The notes under the pieces are model-generated. The model did no database searches. It was given only the letters and a program-made list of their open reading frames with translations, and had not been told where the DNA came from. The position numbers and the translations under genes are program-made. From Malania oleifera (taxonomy: Eukaryota; Streptophyta; Magnoliopsida; Santalales; Ximeniaceae): DNA of 64,000 bases. The stretch lies in NCBI RefSeq assembly GCF_029873635.1, contig NC_080419.1, positions 66,492,823-66,556,822 of the forward strand. Direction: 5' to 3'. Positions 44,859-55,454 of the stretch are shown here, piece by piece. Position 1 is the stretch's first letter. Each line of letters opens with the position of its first letter.

Positions 44859-46468
44859 AACGCCTCTCCCTCCTTCTCTCTTCGATTTTGGCCCCGTTTC
44901 TCGTCGGATCGAAAATTTGAGGCCACAGCAACGCTCCTGGTGAAGTTCTCTGCAAGACTGCTGGAGCTGATTATTGGGGGAATTGGTTTGGAGTTCATCC
45001 CAAATTCAGGGTAAGGTGTTTTATTCAGAATCTATTTTCCCTGCAGTTATAGGAAATGTTGTATATAGGAAAATACTGATGTTTTGTTCTGGGGGATGTC
45101 GTTTTCAGGGTGTTAAGTGGAGAACCGTGCAGGTGTAAGGCCAGAGTTCAGTGAGGACTTTTCAGAAACTAGGTAAGGGAAATATGCTATGCTGGGAGAC
45201 TTACTTACGTTATCAGAAATTATATATATATATATATATATATGTATACCAGTTAATATACAGAATATGAATTTTAAAGTATGTGTGGCCTGAGTAGATA
45301 TTATCAGATATGGAGTTTTATACAGTTTTCTAGTATATCAAGTTGTAGAAATATAGTTAGATATTTATAAATGTTATACAAACAGATATATAGTGGTTAC
45401 AGAATGTTATGTTTTCTTCTTAAATGCCATAACAAAGAGTATACAGGTAGATTATACAGATAGAAGATACAAACAAATTATACAGTTATAACATCAAGAT
45501 GCTACAAATATTATAGTATTTATAGCATAGATTAATAGCTTTATGGATATTTTGGAAACATAATAAAAACAGTAAAAAGAGTATAGTATGTATGTATATA
45601 GTATCAGATCCCTGTGAAAAAGATTATAGACAGATACAGTTTAGAAAGCATAGAACCGTTGCTATATACAGAATACAGTGCAACCACATATCTCAGATAG
45701 TGTGTGGGTACCGTCAAACTCTGCTCGGAGAGGATGCAGCTCCCTAGTTCACTGGGTTGAGGGGGCCAGTTTTACGAGGTAGCAGCCAGTTCCGAGCTTA
45801 GGAGTGGATGCAGTTTGGCTGGGCTGAGGTAGTGTAGAGTATGATGACTTACCTAGAGGGCCGACCAGGTTAAGTCCCGCCTACGGGCCGTACAACCTTG
45901 TCATGAGGGGTCAAATCATGACATACTGAATTCTAGGGAAAGAGCACAGTTATGTATGTGTATATGTATACAGTTTTACAAATTTTGTCGTATATAGTAG
46001 GATATAGCAGTATGAATGATAGAAAGTTTAGATGATACAAATGTTTTAAGCTACTATATATGTGTTTTATAGTTTTTCTAGATCATGCAATTTTAAATAT
46101 TATTTTATAGTTTTATGACTCGGTCACCACACACTAGTAATAGCATATTTCCACTTACAGAGCATCGTCTCACCCCATTACTTTACCATTTTTCAGGTGA
46201 GTCAGCTAGGCAAGCAGATTAGGCTCGCGGATAGAAAGGTTACTTGGTTACACTAATTGTAGGGTGAGTTGTGACGGAGTTTTGTATTTTTGGGGTAGGT
46301 AATACTAGAGGGAGTTGTTTCATATGACTATGGTTTAAGTATTCTGAGTTCTGGTATTGTACAATATAAATGGTTGTATGACCTATGTATCCACTGCGTA
46401 GGAATGGTTATATATATGTATACATATATATGTTAAAAAAAAATGGTGAGAATTTTGTGGACGTTACA
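44609..46468 (+). repeat. 3' LTR of element B
   Basis: Starts TGTAATGACCC and ends GGACGTTACA. TATAAATAG lies at 44770-44778, (CT)n at 44821-44857 (shorter than in the partner), donor-like GTAAGG near 45011, acceptor-like TTTTCAG near 45102-45108 and (TA)n at 45223-45242. The GTCGAC array is shorter than in the 5' LTR. Confidence 0.9.
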
Positions 46469-46474
46469 AATGGA

Positions 46475-47150
46475 TTCCTTGGTTTTATATTTTCCACTTC
46501 TTCGTTTATTGTCATCTCATATGTGAGGAGAGAACCTATTATTTCATCTAAGGAGTTATTTTTCAAATTTCTTCCTTCCGTAATTGTTATGGCCTTAGGT
46601 TCCCAAATTGGTGGAAGTCCTCTAAGGATTTTTAGGATCATTTCATAAGTTGAGCAATTTTTCCCTAAGGCGTTGAGAGATTTTATTATATGGGTGAACC
46701 TAGTGTACATATTAGTAATGGTTTCGTCCACCTAAAGGCTTCATATTCACTAGTGAGCATGTTAATTCTATTGTCTCTCACGTCAACCGTTCCTTCATAG
46801 GTTACTTCTAATTTATTCCATATTTCTTTGGCTGCTTTGCATACCATGACCCTATTGAATTCATTTATATCAATTGCACAATATGATGCATTTATAGCAC
46901 TTGAGTTTACTCGCAACATCGTATAATCATTTTCGGTCATTTCTTTTTCTTCTTTGGAAACTTCTTTTCCATCTACAAGTTTGGTAGGGATAAGATCACC
47001 ATGTGTGACAACGCCCCATGCTTTCCAATCCATAGTTTGTAGGTAAATTCTCATTCTTTGTTTCCAATAAGTATAGTTAAGACCACAAAAGATAGGAGGC
47101 CTAGTTGAGGATTGACCCTCGACAAAGGGAGGTACGCCTAGGTGTTCCAT
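46475..47150 (-). pseudogene. SIRE-like copia gag, N-terminal fragment (element F)
   Basis: From ATG 47150 (MEHLGVPPFVEGQSSTRPP, then LNYTYWKQRMRIYLQ, MDWKAWGVV, KAAKEIWNKLEVTYEGTVDVRDNRINMLTSEYEAF). A one-base frameshift near 46722 leads into DETITNMYTRFTHIIKSLNALG and ILRGLPPIWEPKA. It closely parallels the gag of element D (51938-53614). The text stops making SIRE sense after IKPRNP at the insertion site of element B, and the sequence left of B does not continue it. A recombination therefore removed the rest of gag and all of pol before B inserted. Confidence 0.85.
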
Positions 47151-47194
47151 AAAGATCTTTGTGTAGCTTCTAGGTTTGGATTTGCTACAACCTC

Positions 47195-47205
47195 TCTCTG
47201 ATACC
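47195..47205 (-). other. Primer-binding site of SIRE-like element F
   Basis: Plus-strand CTCTGATACCA is the complement of TGGTATCAGAG, two bases from the LTR end at 47208. Confidence 0.88.
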
Positions 47206-47207
47206 AA

Positions 47208-47843
47208 TTGAAAAATAAGGTGTAGTCCCAAGAGGGAGGTGAATTGGGATTAAAATATTCTTTTAAAAACTCTTTTTATAAATTCTTCCCCAACTTATTT
47301 TATTCTTAGCAATCACACAAGGATGGTTTGAATCACAATATCAGCTGAGAATCAAATTCACTTTTAAATCTTTAAAAAAGAGTAATTCAATTTGATCTTG
47401 TAGCAAATTAAATCAAAACCTAATCAATCAATCAATAAGCCAAAACAATCCACAAGTTATTCAATTAAACAATATATGAATTGCAACAGTGCTTCCAAGA
47501 TTCAAACTTTGTTATCAATTAGGTTTCTTGATCAATGCACTTCCTTTAATCAAGGTTTCCGCAAATGATTAATCAACGTACTCCCTTTAAGGTTTTCGCA
47601 AAAGATCAATCAACATACTTCCTTTAAATAAAGTTTCCTCAATCTCAATATTAAATTAATTTCCAGCACTTAAATAAACATCCACCCAATTTATATATGC
47701 AGAAAATTAAAGAGTAAGGGAAGAAAGTGAGACCGAGTTTTTATGAGGTTCGGCTATACCCGCCTACATCCTTGCCATAGACAGAACACCTAAGGATTCC
47801 ACTATACCACTCCTTTACGAGTGGAGCAAACCTTTACAACACT
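47208..47843 (-). repeat. SIRE-like LTR, inner part (element F)
   Basis: Ends in element order CTTATTTTTCA next to the primer site. It pairs with 48224-48860. It breaks off at about 47843, where the partner continues and this copy passes into a gypsy protease fragment. Confidence 0.82.
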
Positions 47844-48223
47844 TATACACTGAATGCACGCATTAGTCGTAGCTAAGAATGGTCGTCCAAATAGGACAAC
47901 GATCAGATCCTTGGTTGGCTCGGCAGGTTTTATATCCAAGACAATAAAGCCAATAGGATAATAGAACTCTTTGACTTTAACCAAGACGTCCTTTGTCACA
48001 CCTCAAAGCCTTTCACTTATCAGTCAGTGAAGCTCAATGTGACCATGGTGGGCTTTAGCTCTCCTAAATTGAATTGTTGGTAGACCGAGTAAGGAAGCAA
48101 GTTCACACTCGCTCCCAAATCTAAAAGAGCCCTATCAATAGTGTAATCTCTGATTACACATGAGATGGTGGCAGTGCCAGGGTCTTTAAGTTTTGGAGGA
48201 ATGTGACCTAAAAGAATTGAGGT
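47844..48223 (-). pseudogene. Tat/Athila-type gypsy protease fragment between two SIRE-like LTR copies
   Basis: Read on the minus strand, it gives HIPPKLKDPGTATISC, the active-site region RALLDLGASVNLLPYSVYQQ and LGELKPT, then a stop and a frame change, and DVLVKVKEFYYPIGFIVLD and FGRPFLATTNA (to about 47850). The order and spacing match Tat/Athila proteases (compare DLGASIN at about 10180), but the wording differs from the Athila element in this window. About 380 bp are present with no gag or RT. The fragment lies exactly between an LTR end (48224) and an internal LTR breakpoint (47843). Confidence 0.82.
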
Positions 48224-49070
48224 TGAAAAATAAGGTGTAGTCCCAAGAGAGGGTGAATTGGGTTTAAAATTTTCTTTTAAAAACTCTTAATAAATTCTTT
48301 CCCAACTTATTTTATTCTTAGCAATCACACAAGGATGGTTTGAATCACAATATCAGCTGAGAATCAAATTCACTTTTAAATCTTTATGAAAGAGTAATTC
48401 AATTTGATCTTGCAACAAATTAAATCAACGCCCAATCATTCAATCAATAAGCCAACACAATCCACAAGTTATTCAATTAAACAATATACGAATTGTAGCA
48501 ATGCTTTCAAGATTCAAACTTTGTTATCAATTAGGTTTCTTGAACAATGCACTTCCTTTAATCAAGGTTTCCACAAATGGTTAATCAACGTACTCCCTTT
48601 AAGGTTTCCACAAAAGATCAATCAACGTACTTCCTTTAATTAAAGTTTCCTCAATCTCAATATTAAATTAATTTCCAACACTTAAATAAACATCCACGCA
48701 ATTTATATATGCAGAAAATTAAAAAGTAAGGGAAGAGAGTGAGACCAAGTTTTTACGAGGTTCAGCTATACCCACCTACGTCCTCGCCTTAGGCAGCACA
48801 CCTAAGGATTCCACTATACCCCTCCTTTACGGGCAGAGCAAACCTTTACAACACTCCTTTAATAGGTTGGAGCCCTCCTCTCCAAGAGATACCCCACGCT
48901 CGGTTCAACGATTCAATAGCCTTGAACCTTCAAGAAACCAGAAAACAAGAAACACTTCTTGCATAAAAGAATCACTCTCAAAAAGAGTAGATTAGTACAA
49001 GTTAAAGCACAGCTAAGAATACTTCAATTTAAATGTCAATGAAGAATAGAATTGAAGCTTGGAGATTATA
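48224..49070 (-). repeat. SIRE-like LTR, second copy (cut by element E)
   Basis: Starts (low side) TGAAAAATAAGGTGTAG, as at 47208, and follows that copy for about 630 bp, then about 210 bp more. It ends where the Tekay LTR of element E begins (49071). No primer site adjoins its inner end, which touches the protease fragment instead. Confidence 0.78.
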
Positions 49071-49155
49071 TGCAGTAACCCGTATAATTATAGGAATTAA
49101 ATAATTAATAAAAGAGAGAGAAGAGAAATTTTTCAAGGGGTTTCAGTTGGGTTTT

Positions 49156-49349
49156 GTCGACAAACGCCGAATGTTCATCGATGAATAGTCTTCTTGGGCT
49201 TGTCGACATGGGCACGTGTCTTGTCGACGAGAGTTTACCGAGGGGTTAATTTTGGTGCCTGAAACTCATCGACGAGGGTTAGAAGTTCATCAACGAACTC
49301 CCTTCTTAGACTCATAGACGAGGCCACATGGACAGCACTTTATATATAG
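49156..49349 (+). promoter_or_regulatory. U3 promoter of element E: GTCGAC array and TATA box
   Basis: TTTGTCGACAAAC, TTCATCGATGAAT, CTTGTCGACATGG, CTTGTCGACGAGAG, CTCATCGACGAGG and TTCATCAACGAAC precede TATATATAG by 10-190 bp. The arrangement is the same as in A, B, C and the solo LTR. Confidence 0.6.
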
Positions 49350-49563
49350 CCCCAAAACCGATTTTCAATGGAAAAAATTTCATTTTATCCATTTCTTCTC
49401 TCTCTCTCTAACTCAGTTTCTCTCACTTCTCTCTACAAATCCAGCTCCATCTCTCCCCATTTCGACGATCAGAAGCCACCACGGTGATCCTGGGGAGATT
49501 TTCTACAACCTAACCAGAGCAGAAATTCGATTTGGGAAGTTTGGGAACCATCCCAAAATCAGG

Positions 49564-49678
49564 GTAAGTGAATTTTTAGGTATTTCCAGTATTACCAGTT
49601 TTATCTAAGTTCGGATTTTGTATTGTGAGGGTATATACTAGTGTTTTTTGGAATAAAATTAGGGTGTTATATTTTCAG
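49564..49678 (+). other. Intron-like segment in the LTR leader of element E
   Basis: AATCAGG|GTAAGTGAATTTT at 49564 matches a plant 5' splice site. ATATTTTCAG|GGTTAGG ends at 49678. The 115 bp between is T-rich. Equivalent positions are kept in the other Tekay LTRs. The segment lies about 215 bp downstream of the TATA box, so it would be in the transcript. Splicing itself is inferred. Confidence 0.45.
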
Positions 49679-50074
49679 GGTTAGGGTGTTTTTGGGACCC
49701 TGCAGGCATGGTTTGAGGACCCCTGTGGATATTTTTTCAGTAGCCCAGATGAATTATAGTTTAGAAAATTATAAGTATGAAGGTTTGGGAAATTTAGTTG
49801 ATTTATTGAAAATAGGATTATATGCATCATTTCAGGATTTTGGGGATAGTACCCCGTGAGCATGAGAATAGAGTTAGAGGCGAGCCTCCCAGCCCGGTAA
49901 GGGAAATATGCTATGCTAGGAATGTTAGAATATTTATTAATAAATTATATATTTTTCAAATTATTATTCAATTCAGAAATTATTTGTATATCAAAAAATA
50001 ACTGTATCAGTATATGAGATATTTATTTATGTAGTTGTGTGGCATGAGACAATATTAGATCACTATATGAAATA

Positions 50075-50079
50075 TACAA
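50075..50079. repeat. Target-site duplication of element D (left copy)
   Basis: TACAA here and TACAA at 63019-63023 abut the LTR ends exactly. Confidence 0.92.
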
Positions 50080-51881
50080 TGTTGGCCTAACAAGGTCTTT
50101 CAATTGGTTTTGGTGATAAAAAACAAAGGATGATTTAACTTGAAAAAGGTTGAGTTTTGGTGTTTCTGGAAATATGGATCAAGTGTGGCTCAAAGCAAAG
50201 TTCAAATATAGCCCAACTCAAACAAATTGTTCAAAGAATCTCAAGAGCAAAGAGAACTTAAGCATGAAGGCTTAGGAAACATATTTGTAAGTATTTCAAA
50301 AGGCAAAATATCATTTGAAATATATTTTGAAGCTTTTTGAAAGAGATTATAAAGATTTAAAGACCTATTTAAATATATTAAATTGAGTTTTTATAAAGAT
50401 CATGGGAGAGTAAAATAATTTTAAAGAAAGACATTTTTTAAAACAGATTTTTAATAGTTCAGATGACTGAACTTTTCAGTTCAGATGACTGAAGAAGAGA
50501 CTTCAGATGACTGAACTTTAAGTTCATACATCTGAAGAATTACTTCAGACGTCTGAAGATTAAGTGCAGACGTCTGAAGAATTTACATAACAGGCAGAGA
50601 GTTTCAGTAGCAAGTTCAGACGTCTGAACTTGCGACTTCAGACATCTGAACCTGCGACCTCAGACGTCTGAACTTGCGACTTCAGACATCTGAACCTACG
50701 TCCTTAGACATTTGAACCTTGACTTCATACATTTGACCCTGTATCCAGTTCTATTTATCAAGGGTTTCAAGAACTTCAAATGTCTGACCTCGACTCTTCA
50801 GACATCTAAACACTGTTCAACAGGCAAAAATTTTAAAACTTTTATTTTTAAATTGTAGCCGTTTGAACCCAAATTTTCTAATATCTTGGAAAATTTTTTA
50901 AGGAAACTCTTGCAACAAGTAAACCTACTTAGAAGCCTATAAATACATGGTTCTTGTGAATCAAAAACTCATCCCAAGCATTGAAATTCTCCTAAAGCTC
51001 TCTTGCTCTCAAAATCTCTTTTACTCAATCTCTTGCAAAGCTGAAAGTATTGTTGTTCTGATCTTTTGTTCATCAAATCCTGAAGAATTACTAATTTCTC
51101 ATCTAGAGAAAAGGATTTTGGTGAATTCTTTGAAAAGCTTCAAAAGTTTATTTCATTCTTGATATTTTATCTTTTGAAGTACATAGTTTTGATTTGTACT
51201 AATCTGCTCTTTGTGTGAGCTTCTCTTGTAGATTTTGAACGATTCCAGGCTGTTGGAACGTTGACCAAACAAGGGCATATTGTTTGGAGGAGGCGAGCTC
51301 TAGCCTTGACTAAAGGAGTGGTTGTAAACAGAGGTTGTTCCACCCGGTAACGGAACTACTATAGTGGAATCCTTTGGTATTTTGCCAAGGACGAGGACCT
51401 AGGCTGTGTTGAAGCCGAACCTCGTAAAAATCTTGTATCTTTCTCTCTATTTTACATACTATACTTTCTGTGTTGTATAATTTCAAAGTGCAGGTTACAA
51501 GTTCCAAAGAGAAAGAAACAAAGACTCTTGGTATTTAGAGAGTACATTTCAATTAACCGTTTGCAGAAACCCAAAAGGGAGTACGTTGGTTAATCTACGG
51601 AAATTTTAATCAAGAGAAGCACATACTAAAAGCTAATTCAAAGAAGGTGAAAAATATTCACAGGGAAATCAACAAAAGCAAAATTATCCTTGATTGAGTG
51701 ATTGAATTATTTTAGCTTTATTGATTGTCTTGTTCATTTAAATTACAAGTATTCTAAAGTGTGCTTATAAATTATCTGTTGTGCTTTCTTTAGTATCTTA
51801 AAAAAAAAAGATTAAATATCATCAAATTAAAAAGATTCCAATTCACCCCCCCCCTCTCTTGGGAAGCTATTCCTAATTTCA
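50080..51881 (+). repeat. 5' LTR of element D
   Basis: 1802 bp, TGTTGGCCTAAC ... CCTAATTTCA. It holds a large array of TTCAGACGTCTGAA-type palindromes (50457-50813), TATAAATA (50938-50945), and near its end a long C run (CACCCCCCCCCTCTCTTGGG). The partner LTR is 141 bp shorter because of array and TATA-region deletions. Confidence 0.92.
50457..50945 (+). promoter_or_regulatory. Palindrome array TTCAGACGTCTGAA and TATA box, 5' LTR of D
   Basis: About eighteen copies of TTCAGAYGWCTGAA or close variants within 360 bp (for example at 50476, 50500, 50526, 50544, 50565, 50618, 50635, 50658 and 50677) alternate in part with TTGCGAC linkers. TATAAATA follows at 50938-50945. Repetition upstream of a TATA box suggests clustered binding sites, as in other retrotransposon U3 enhancers. 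The binding factor is unknown. Confidence 0.6.
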
Positions 51882-51882
51882 A

Positions 51883-51894
51883 TCCGTATCAGAG
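51883..51894 (+). other. Primer-binding site of element D
   Basis: TCCGTATCAGAGCC directly after the LTR matches TGGTATCAGAGCC except at the first bases. Confidence 0.78.
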
Positions 51895-51937
51895 CCTAAT
51901 TATAGAAATTCCTAACAAGAAACTATAAAAAGATCTA

Positions 51938-53614
51938 ATGGCAAACATTGGAGTAGCACCCTTTGGTGAAGGCCAATCCTCAACCCATCCACCAATCTTT
52001 TGTGGACACAATTATACATTCTAGAAAAAGAGAATGAAAATATATCTCCAACACATGGATTGGAAAGTTTGGGAAGTAGTTATGAATGGAAATCTTATCC
52101 CCACTAAAATAGTTGATGGAAAACATATTCCAAAAGAAACGAAAGATATGACTGACCTAGACTCTAAAATGCTTCAAATAAATGCAACTGCTATAAATGC
52201 GTTATATTGTGCATTGGATGCTAATGAGTTTAACCGAGTCATGGCCTGCAAAACAGCTAAGGAGATTTGGGATAAACTAGAAGCAACTTATGAAGGAACC
52301 ATTGATGTTAGAGATAATAGGATAGACATGTTAACAAGTGAATACGAAGCATTCAAAATGAATTCTGATGAAACGATATCAAGCATGTACACTAGATTTA
52401 CTCACATAATAAATTCCTTAAGTGCCTTAGGAAAAACCTATACTACTTATGAAATGATCAGAAAAATTCTAAGAGGCCTACCCTCTATTTGGGAACCAAA
52501 GGCCACAGCCATCACGGAAGGTAGAAACTTAAAAACTACTTCATTGGATGAACTTATAGGTTCACTTCTCACATATGAAATGGTATTGAAAGAAAGAAAT
52601 CCTAAAACTAAGCATAAAAAATCCATAGCTCTAAAAGCATCTAGCCATAGCACTAGTGAAGAAGAAAGCGAAACAAGTGACTTAGATCAAGATGAGCTGG
52701 CTTTCATTACTAAGCGACTAGGAAAATTCTATAGAAGAAATAAAAGGTTTACTAGAAAGTTTAATAAAAAGAAAACTGAAAAAGGAGAGACAAGTAGAAA
52801 AGAAAGTAAAGGTAAGAATGAGCTACCAATTTGTTATCATTGCAAAAAGTCAGGGCATATCAAACCGGATTGTCCATTATTCAAGAAAGACAAGAAGAAA
52901 AAGAAGGAAGCAATGAAAGCTACTTGGGATGACTCAACCTCCAGTGAAACTGAAATTGAATCAAGTGAACAGGAGATGGCAAATATATGCTTCATGGCAA
53001 ACAATGAAGAGGTAAATTCTTACTACTCTTCATCTGAATCTCAAAATGAGTCTTGTGATGAGTCATGTGATAGCTTGCCTTCTTATAAGGAATTACAAAC
53101 TGAATTATTCTCACTACATAAAAGATTTATAAAAGTGTCTAAAAGAAATATAACTTTGAAAGATCAAAATCAAGAACTAGTAAAGCAACTTGAATCATTC
53201 AAAGCTATTGAAGAAGAAAGACATATTTATAATAAGCAGCTGGAAGAAGAAATAAATATAGTAAAAAAAGGGTTAGATAAAACTCATAAAGAAGGCTTGA
53301 ATAAGAAAGATTTAGAAATAAATGAACTCAAAAAGATAATTAAGGATAAAGAAAAGATTATCTATGATTTTACCAAAGGAAAAGAAAACTTTGAAAAGAT
53401 GATTAGACAGCAAAAGCTTCATGGAAACAAAAAAGGATTAGGCTTCAACGGTAAAGCAAATAAAAGGAATAAAAAGCTATACATGGGATATTTTGTTAAG
53501 GAAGCTAAGTTTTATGCTAGTACTTCATCAAATAACAAACATGAACACACCATTTGCTATATGTGCAAAACTAAAGGTCATGTGATGTTCAATTGTCCAT
53601 TAAAAAGAAAATAA
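51938..53614 (+). pseudogene. gag of element D (one internal stop)
   Basis: I start at ATG 51938 (MANIGVAPFGEGQSSTHPP), as in F. The frame meets TAG at 52022 (FxKKRM, Trp in F: YWKQRM) and then runs clean for 526 codons from the next ATG (52034). The UBN2-type copia Gag region covers about residues 1-190 of that block (CKTAKEIWDKLEATYEGT, ILRGLPSIWEPKA). A zinc knuckle CYHCKKSGHIKPDC starts at residue 267. A long lysine/glutamate-rich coiled-coil stretch lies at about 350-470. A second knuckle CYMCKTKGHVMFNC lies near the end. Gag packages RNA. Except for the single stop it is well kept. Confidence 0.88.
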
Positions 53615-55305
53615 ATTAAAGTTCAAGGAGAATGGAAAGCAAATAGTGGAACTAATAACAAAATAAAGAAAATCAAAAGAATTTGGGTACCAAAAACTAA
53701 CATATAGTGTCCCTCATTGTAGGTTTGCCTTAGGACAACAATGACAACGGACAAGTGGTACTTGGACAGTGGGTGCTCAAGGCATATGACCAGTGACAAG
53801 ACCAAGTTCACTACTCTAAAACAAAAGGATGGAGGATACGTCACCTTCGGCGACAATGCCAAAGGTAAAATTGTTGATATCAGAAAAATTGGTAAAGAAT
53901 CTTCACTCACTATAGATAATGTGTTATTAGTGGAAGGACTAAAACATAACCTTTTAAGTATTAGTCAATTAAGCGATAAAGGGTTTGAAGTAATCTTTAT
54001 GAAGGAAAAATTTGTTACCCAAAATCCCAAAAATAAAGAAATCTTGTTTATGGCTTATAGAATAAATAATGTATATTGTATAAATCTTGAGAAAATAGCA
54101 AATCAAAACATAACTTGTTTAACAGCTATGAATGAAGTAAGTTGGTTATGGCATAAGAAACTAGGTCATGCTAGCATGGATCTACTATCCAAGTTATCTA
54201 AGAAAAATCTTGTAAAAGGACTACCAAATACTAAATTCATAAAAGACAAGTTGTGTGATGCATGTCAAAAGGGAAAACAAGTAAAAACTAGCTTTAAGAA
54301 GAAAAAATACATATCCACTAAAAGACCTCTAGAACTTTTGCATCTAAACTTATTTGGTCCAACTAGAACCTTAAGTTTATGTGGAAAACAATTGCTTTTG
54401 TTATAGTAGATGATTATTCAAGATTCACTTGGGTAATCTTTTTAGCAAACAAAGATGAAGCTTGTAACCAATTAATAAACTTATGTAAGAAATTACAAAA
54501 TGAGAAAGGTTACAATGTAACAAGCTTTAGAAGTGACTAAGGAAGAGAGTTTAAAAATAAGGAAGTTGATAAATTTTGTAATGAATAAGGAATAACTAAT
54601 AATTTTTCAGCCCCTAGAACTCCACAACAAAATGGAGTTATTGAAAGGAAAATTAAAACTTTACAAGAAATGGCAAGAACAATGCTAAATGAAAATAATC
54701 TGCCTAAATATTTTTGGGCAGAAGCTGTAAATACTGCATGTTATATTGTAAATAAGGTATCAATAAGGTCAAAAATAGATAAAACGCCATATGAACTTTG
54801 GAAAGATAGAAAACCTAATATTTCCTACTTTCACGTATTCGGATGTAAATGCTTTATATTAAATACTAAAGATGATTTAGGAAAATTTGATGCAAAGTCA
54901 GATGAAGGTATCTTCTTAGGGTATTCTACAAATAGTAAAGCTTATAGGATTTATAATAAAAGAACTTCTACAATCATGGAATCAATTCATATAACTTTTG
55001 ATGAATCAAATAATTATGACATTAAAGATATGAATGATGAAAAAGAAGTTATGTCTCAAAAAGAAAAAGACATTGAAATAAAAGAGGAGAAGGATAACGA
55101 TGCTTCAAATGAAAACTTCACAGAAAATTTGAATCTTCCTAAAGAATGGAAATATAACAAAAATCACCCAAAAGAACAAATACTTGGTGAAACATCAAAA
55201 GGGATAACAACTAGAGCCTCACTAAAAAATATTTGTAATCATTATGCATTTTTGTCCCAAGATGAACCTAAAAATATTGAAGATGCTTTAAATGATGATT
55301 CTTAG
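53615..55305 (+). pseudogene. Protease and integrase of element D
   Basis: After the gag stop the same frame holds RIWVPKTNI, two more stops (53705 and about 53720) and then KWYLDSGCSRHM, the protease active site (53755-53790). WLWHKKLGHASMD and LCDACQKGKQ form the integrase zinc region. The core begins LLHLNLFGP where SIRE relatives have MDLFGP, so the first catalytic Asp is Asn. A frameshift near 54382 passes to IAFVIVDDYSRFTWVIFL. FRSD*GREF keeps the second Asp next to a stop, and NGVIERKIKTLQEMAR keeps the Glu. The last 211 codons (54670-55305) are open and hold FHVFGCKCFIL and DEGIFLGYSTNSKAYRI. Confidence 0.86.
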
Positions 55306-55378
55306 ATTATAGCAATGTAAGAGGAATTAAATCAATTTGAAAGAAGTCAAGAATGGGAACTTATCCCAAAACCCAAAG
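55306..55378 (+). other. Start of RT region of D up to the solo LTR
   Basis: After a TAG at 55303 the frame reads EELNQFERSQEWELIPKPK, the usual SIRE run-in to RT, and is cut at 55378 by the solo LTR. It resumes at 57559. Confidence 0.75.
55374..55378. repeat. Target-site duplication of the solo LTR (left copy)
   Basis: CAAAG here and CAAAG at 57554-57558. With the insert and one copy removed, the RT codons join as [11 protein letters not shown] without a frame change. Confidence 0.92.
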
Positions 55379-55400
55379 TGTAATCACCTCAAAATTCATA

Positions 55401-55454
<54 letters not shown>

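Larger units (their letters stand above)
37484..46468 (+). mobile_element. Ty3/gypsy Tekay/Del-type element B with extended 5' end
   Basis: Plus-strand element. It has a 5' terminal repeat (37484-39594, the usual LTR from 37613), primer site (39597-39608), gag (39910-40860), protease (40861-41373), RT and RNase H (41560-42830), integrase with chromodomain (43010-44374), polypurine tract (44596-44608) and 3' LTR (44609-46468). The 129 bp at 37484-37612 duplicate the internal 3' end (44480-44608), including the polypurine tract. Stops are numerous, but the three integrase catalytic residues are all retained in the text. Confidence 0.88.

Noticed and set aside
46469..46473. Element B left end at the ordinary LTR start 37613
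   Set aside because: The bases before 37613 are the polypurine tract (GAGAA), not a match to the right flank AATGG, whereas the bases before 37484 match it.
50457..50813. Regular palindromic repeats that at first look like a CRISPR array
   Set aside because: The repeats are imperfect, the spacers are only a few bases and not unique, the array lies in both LTRs of a plant retrotransposon, and no cas genes are present.
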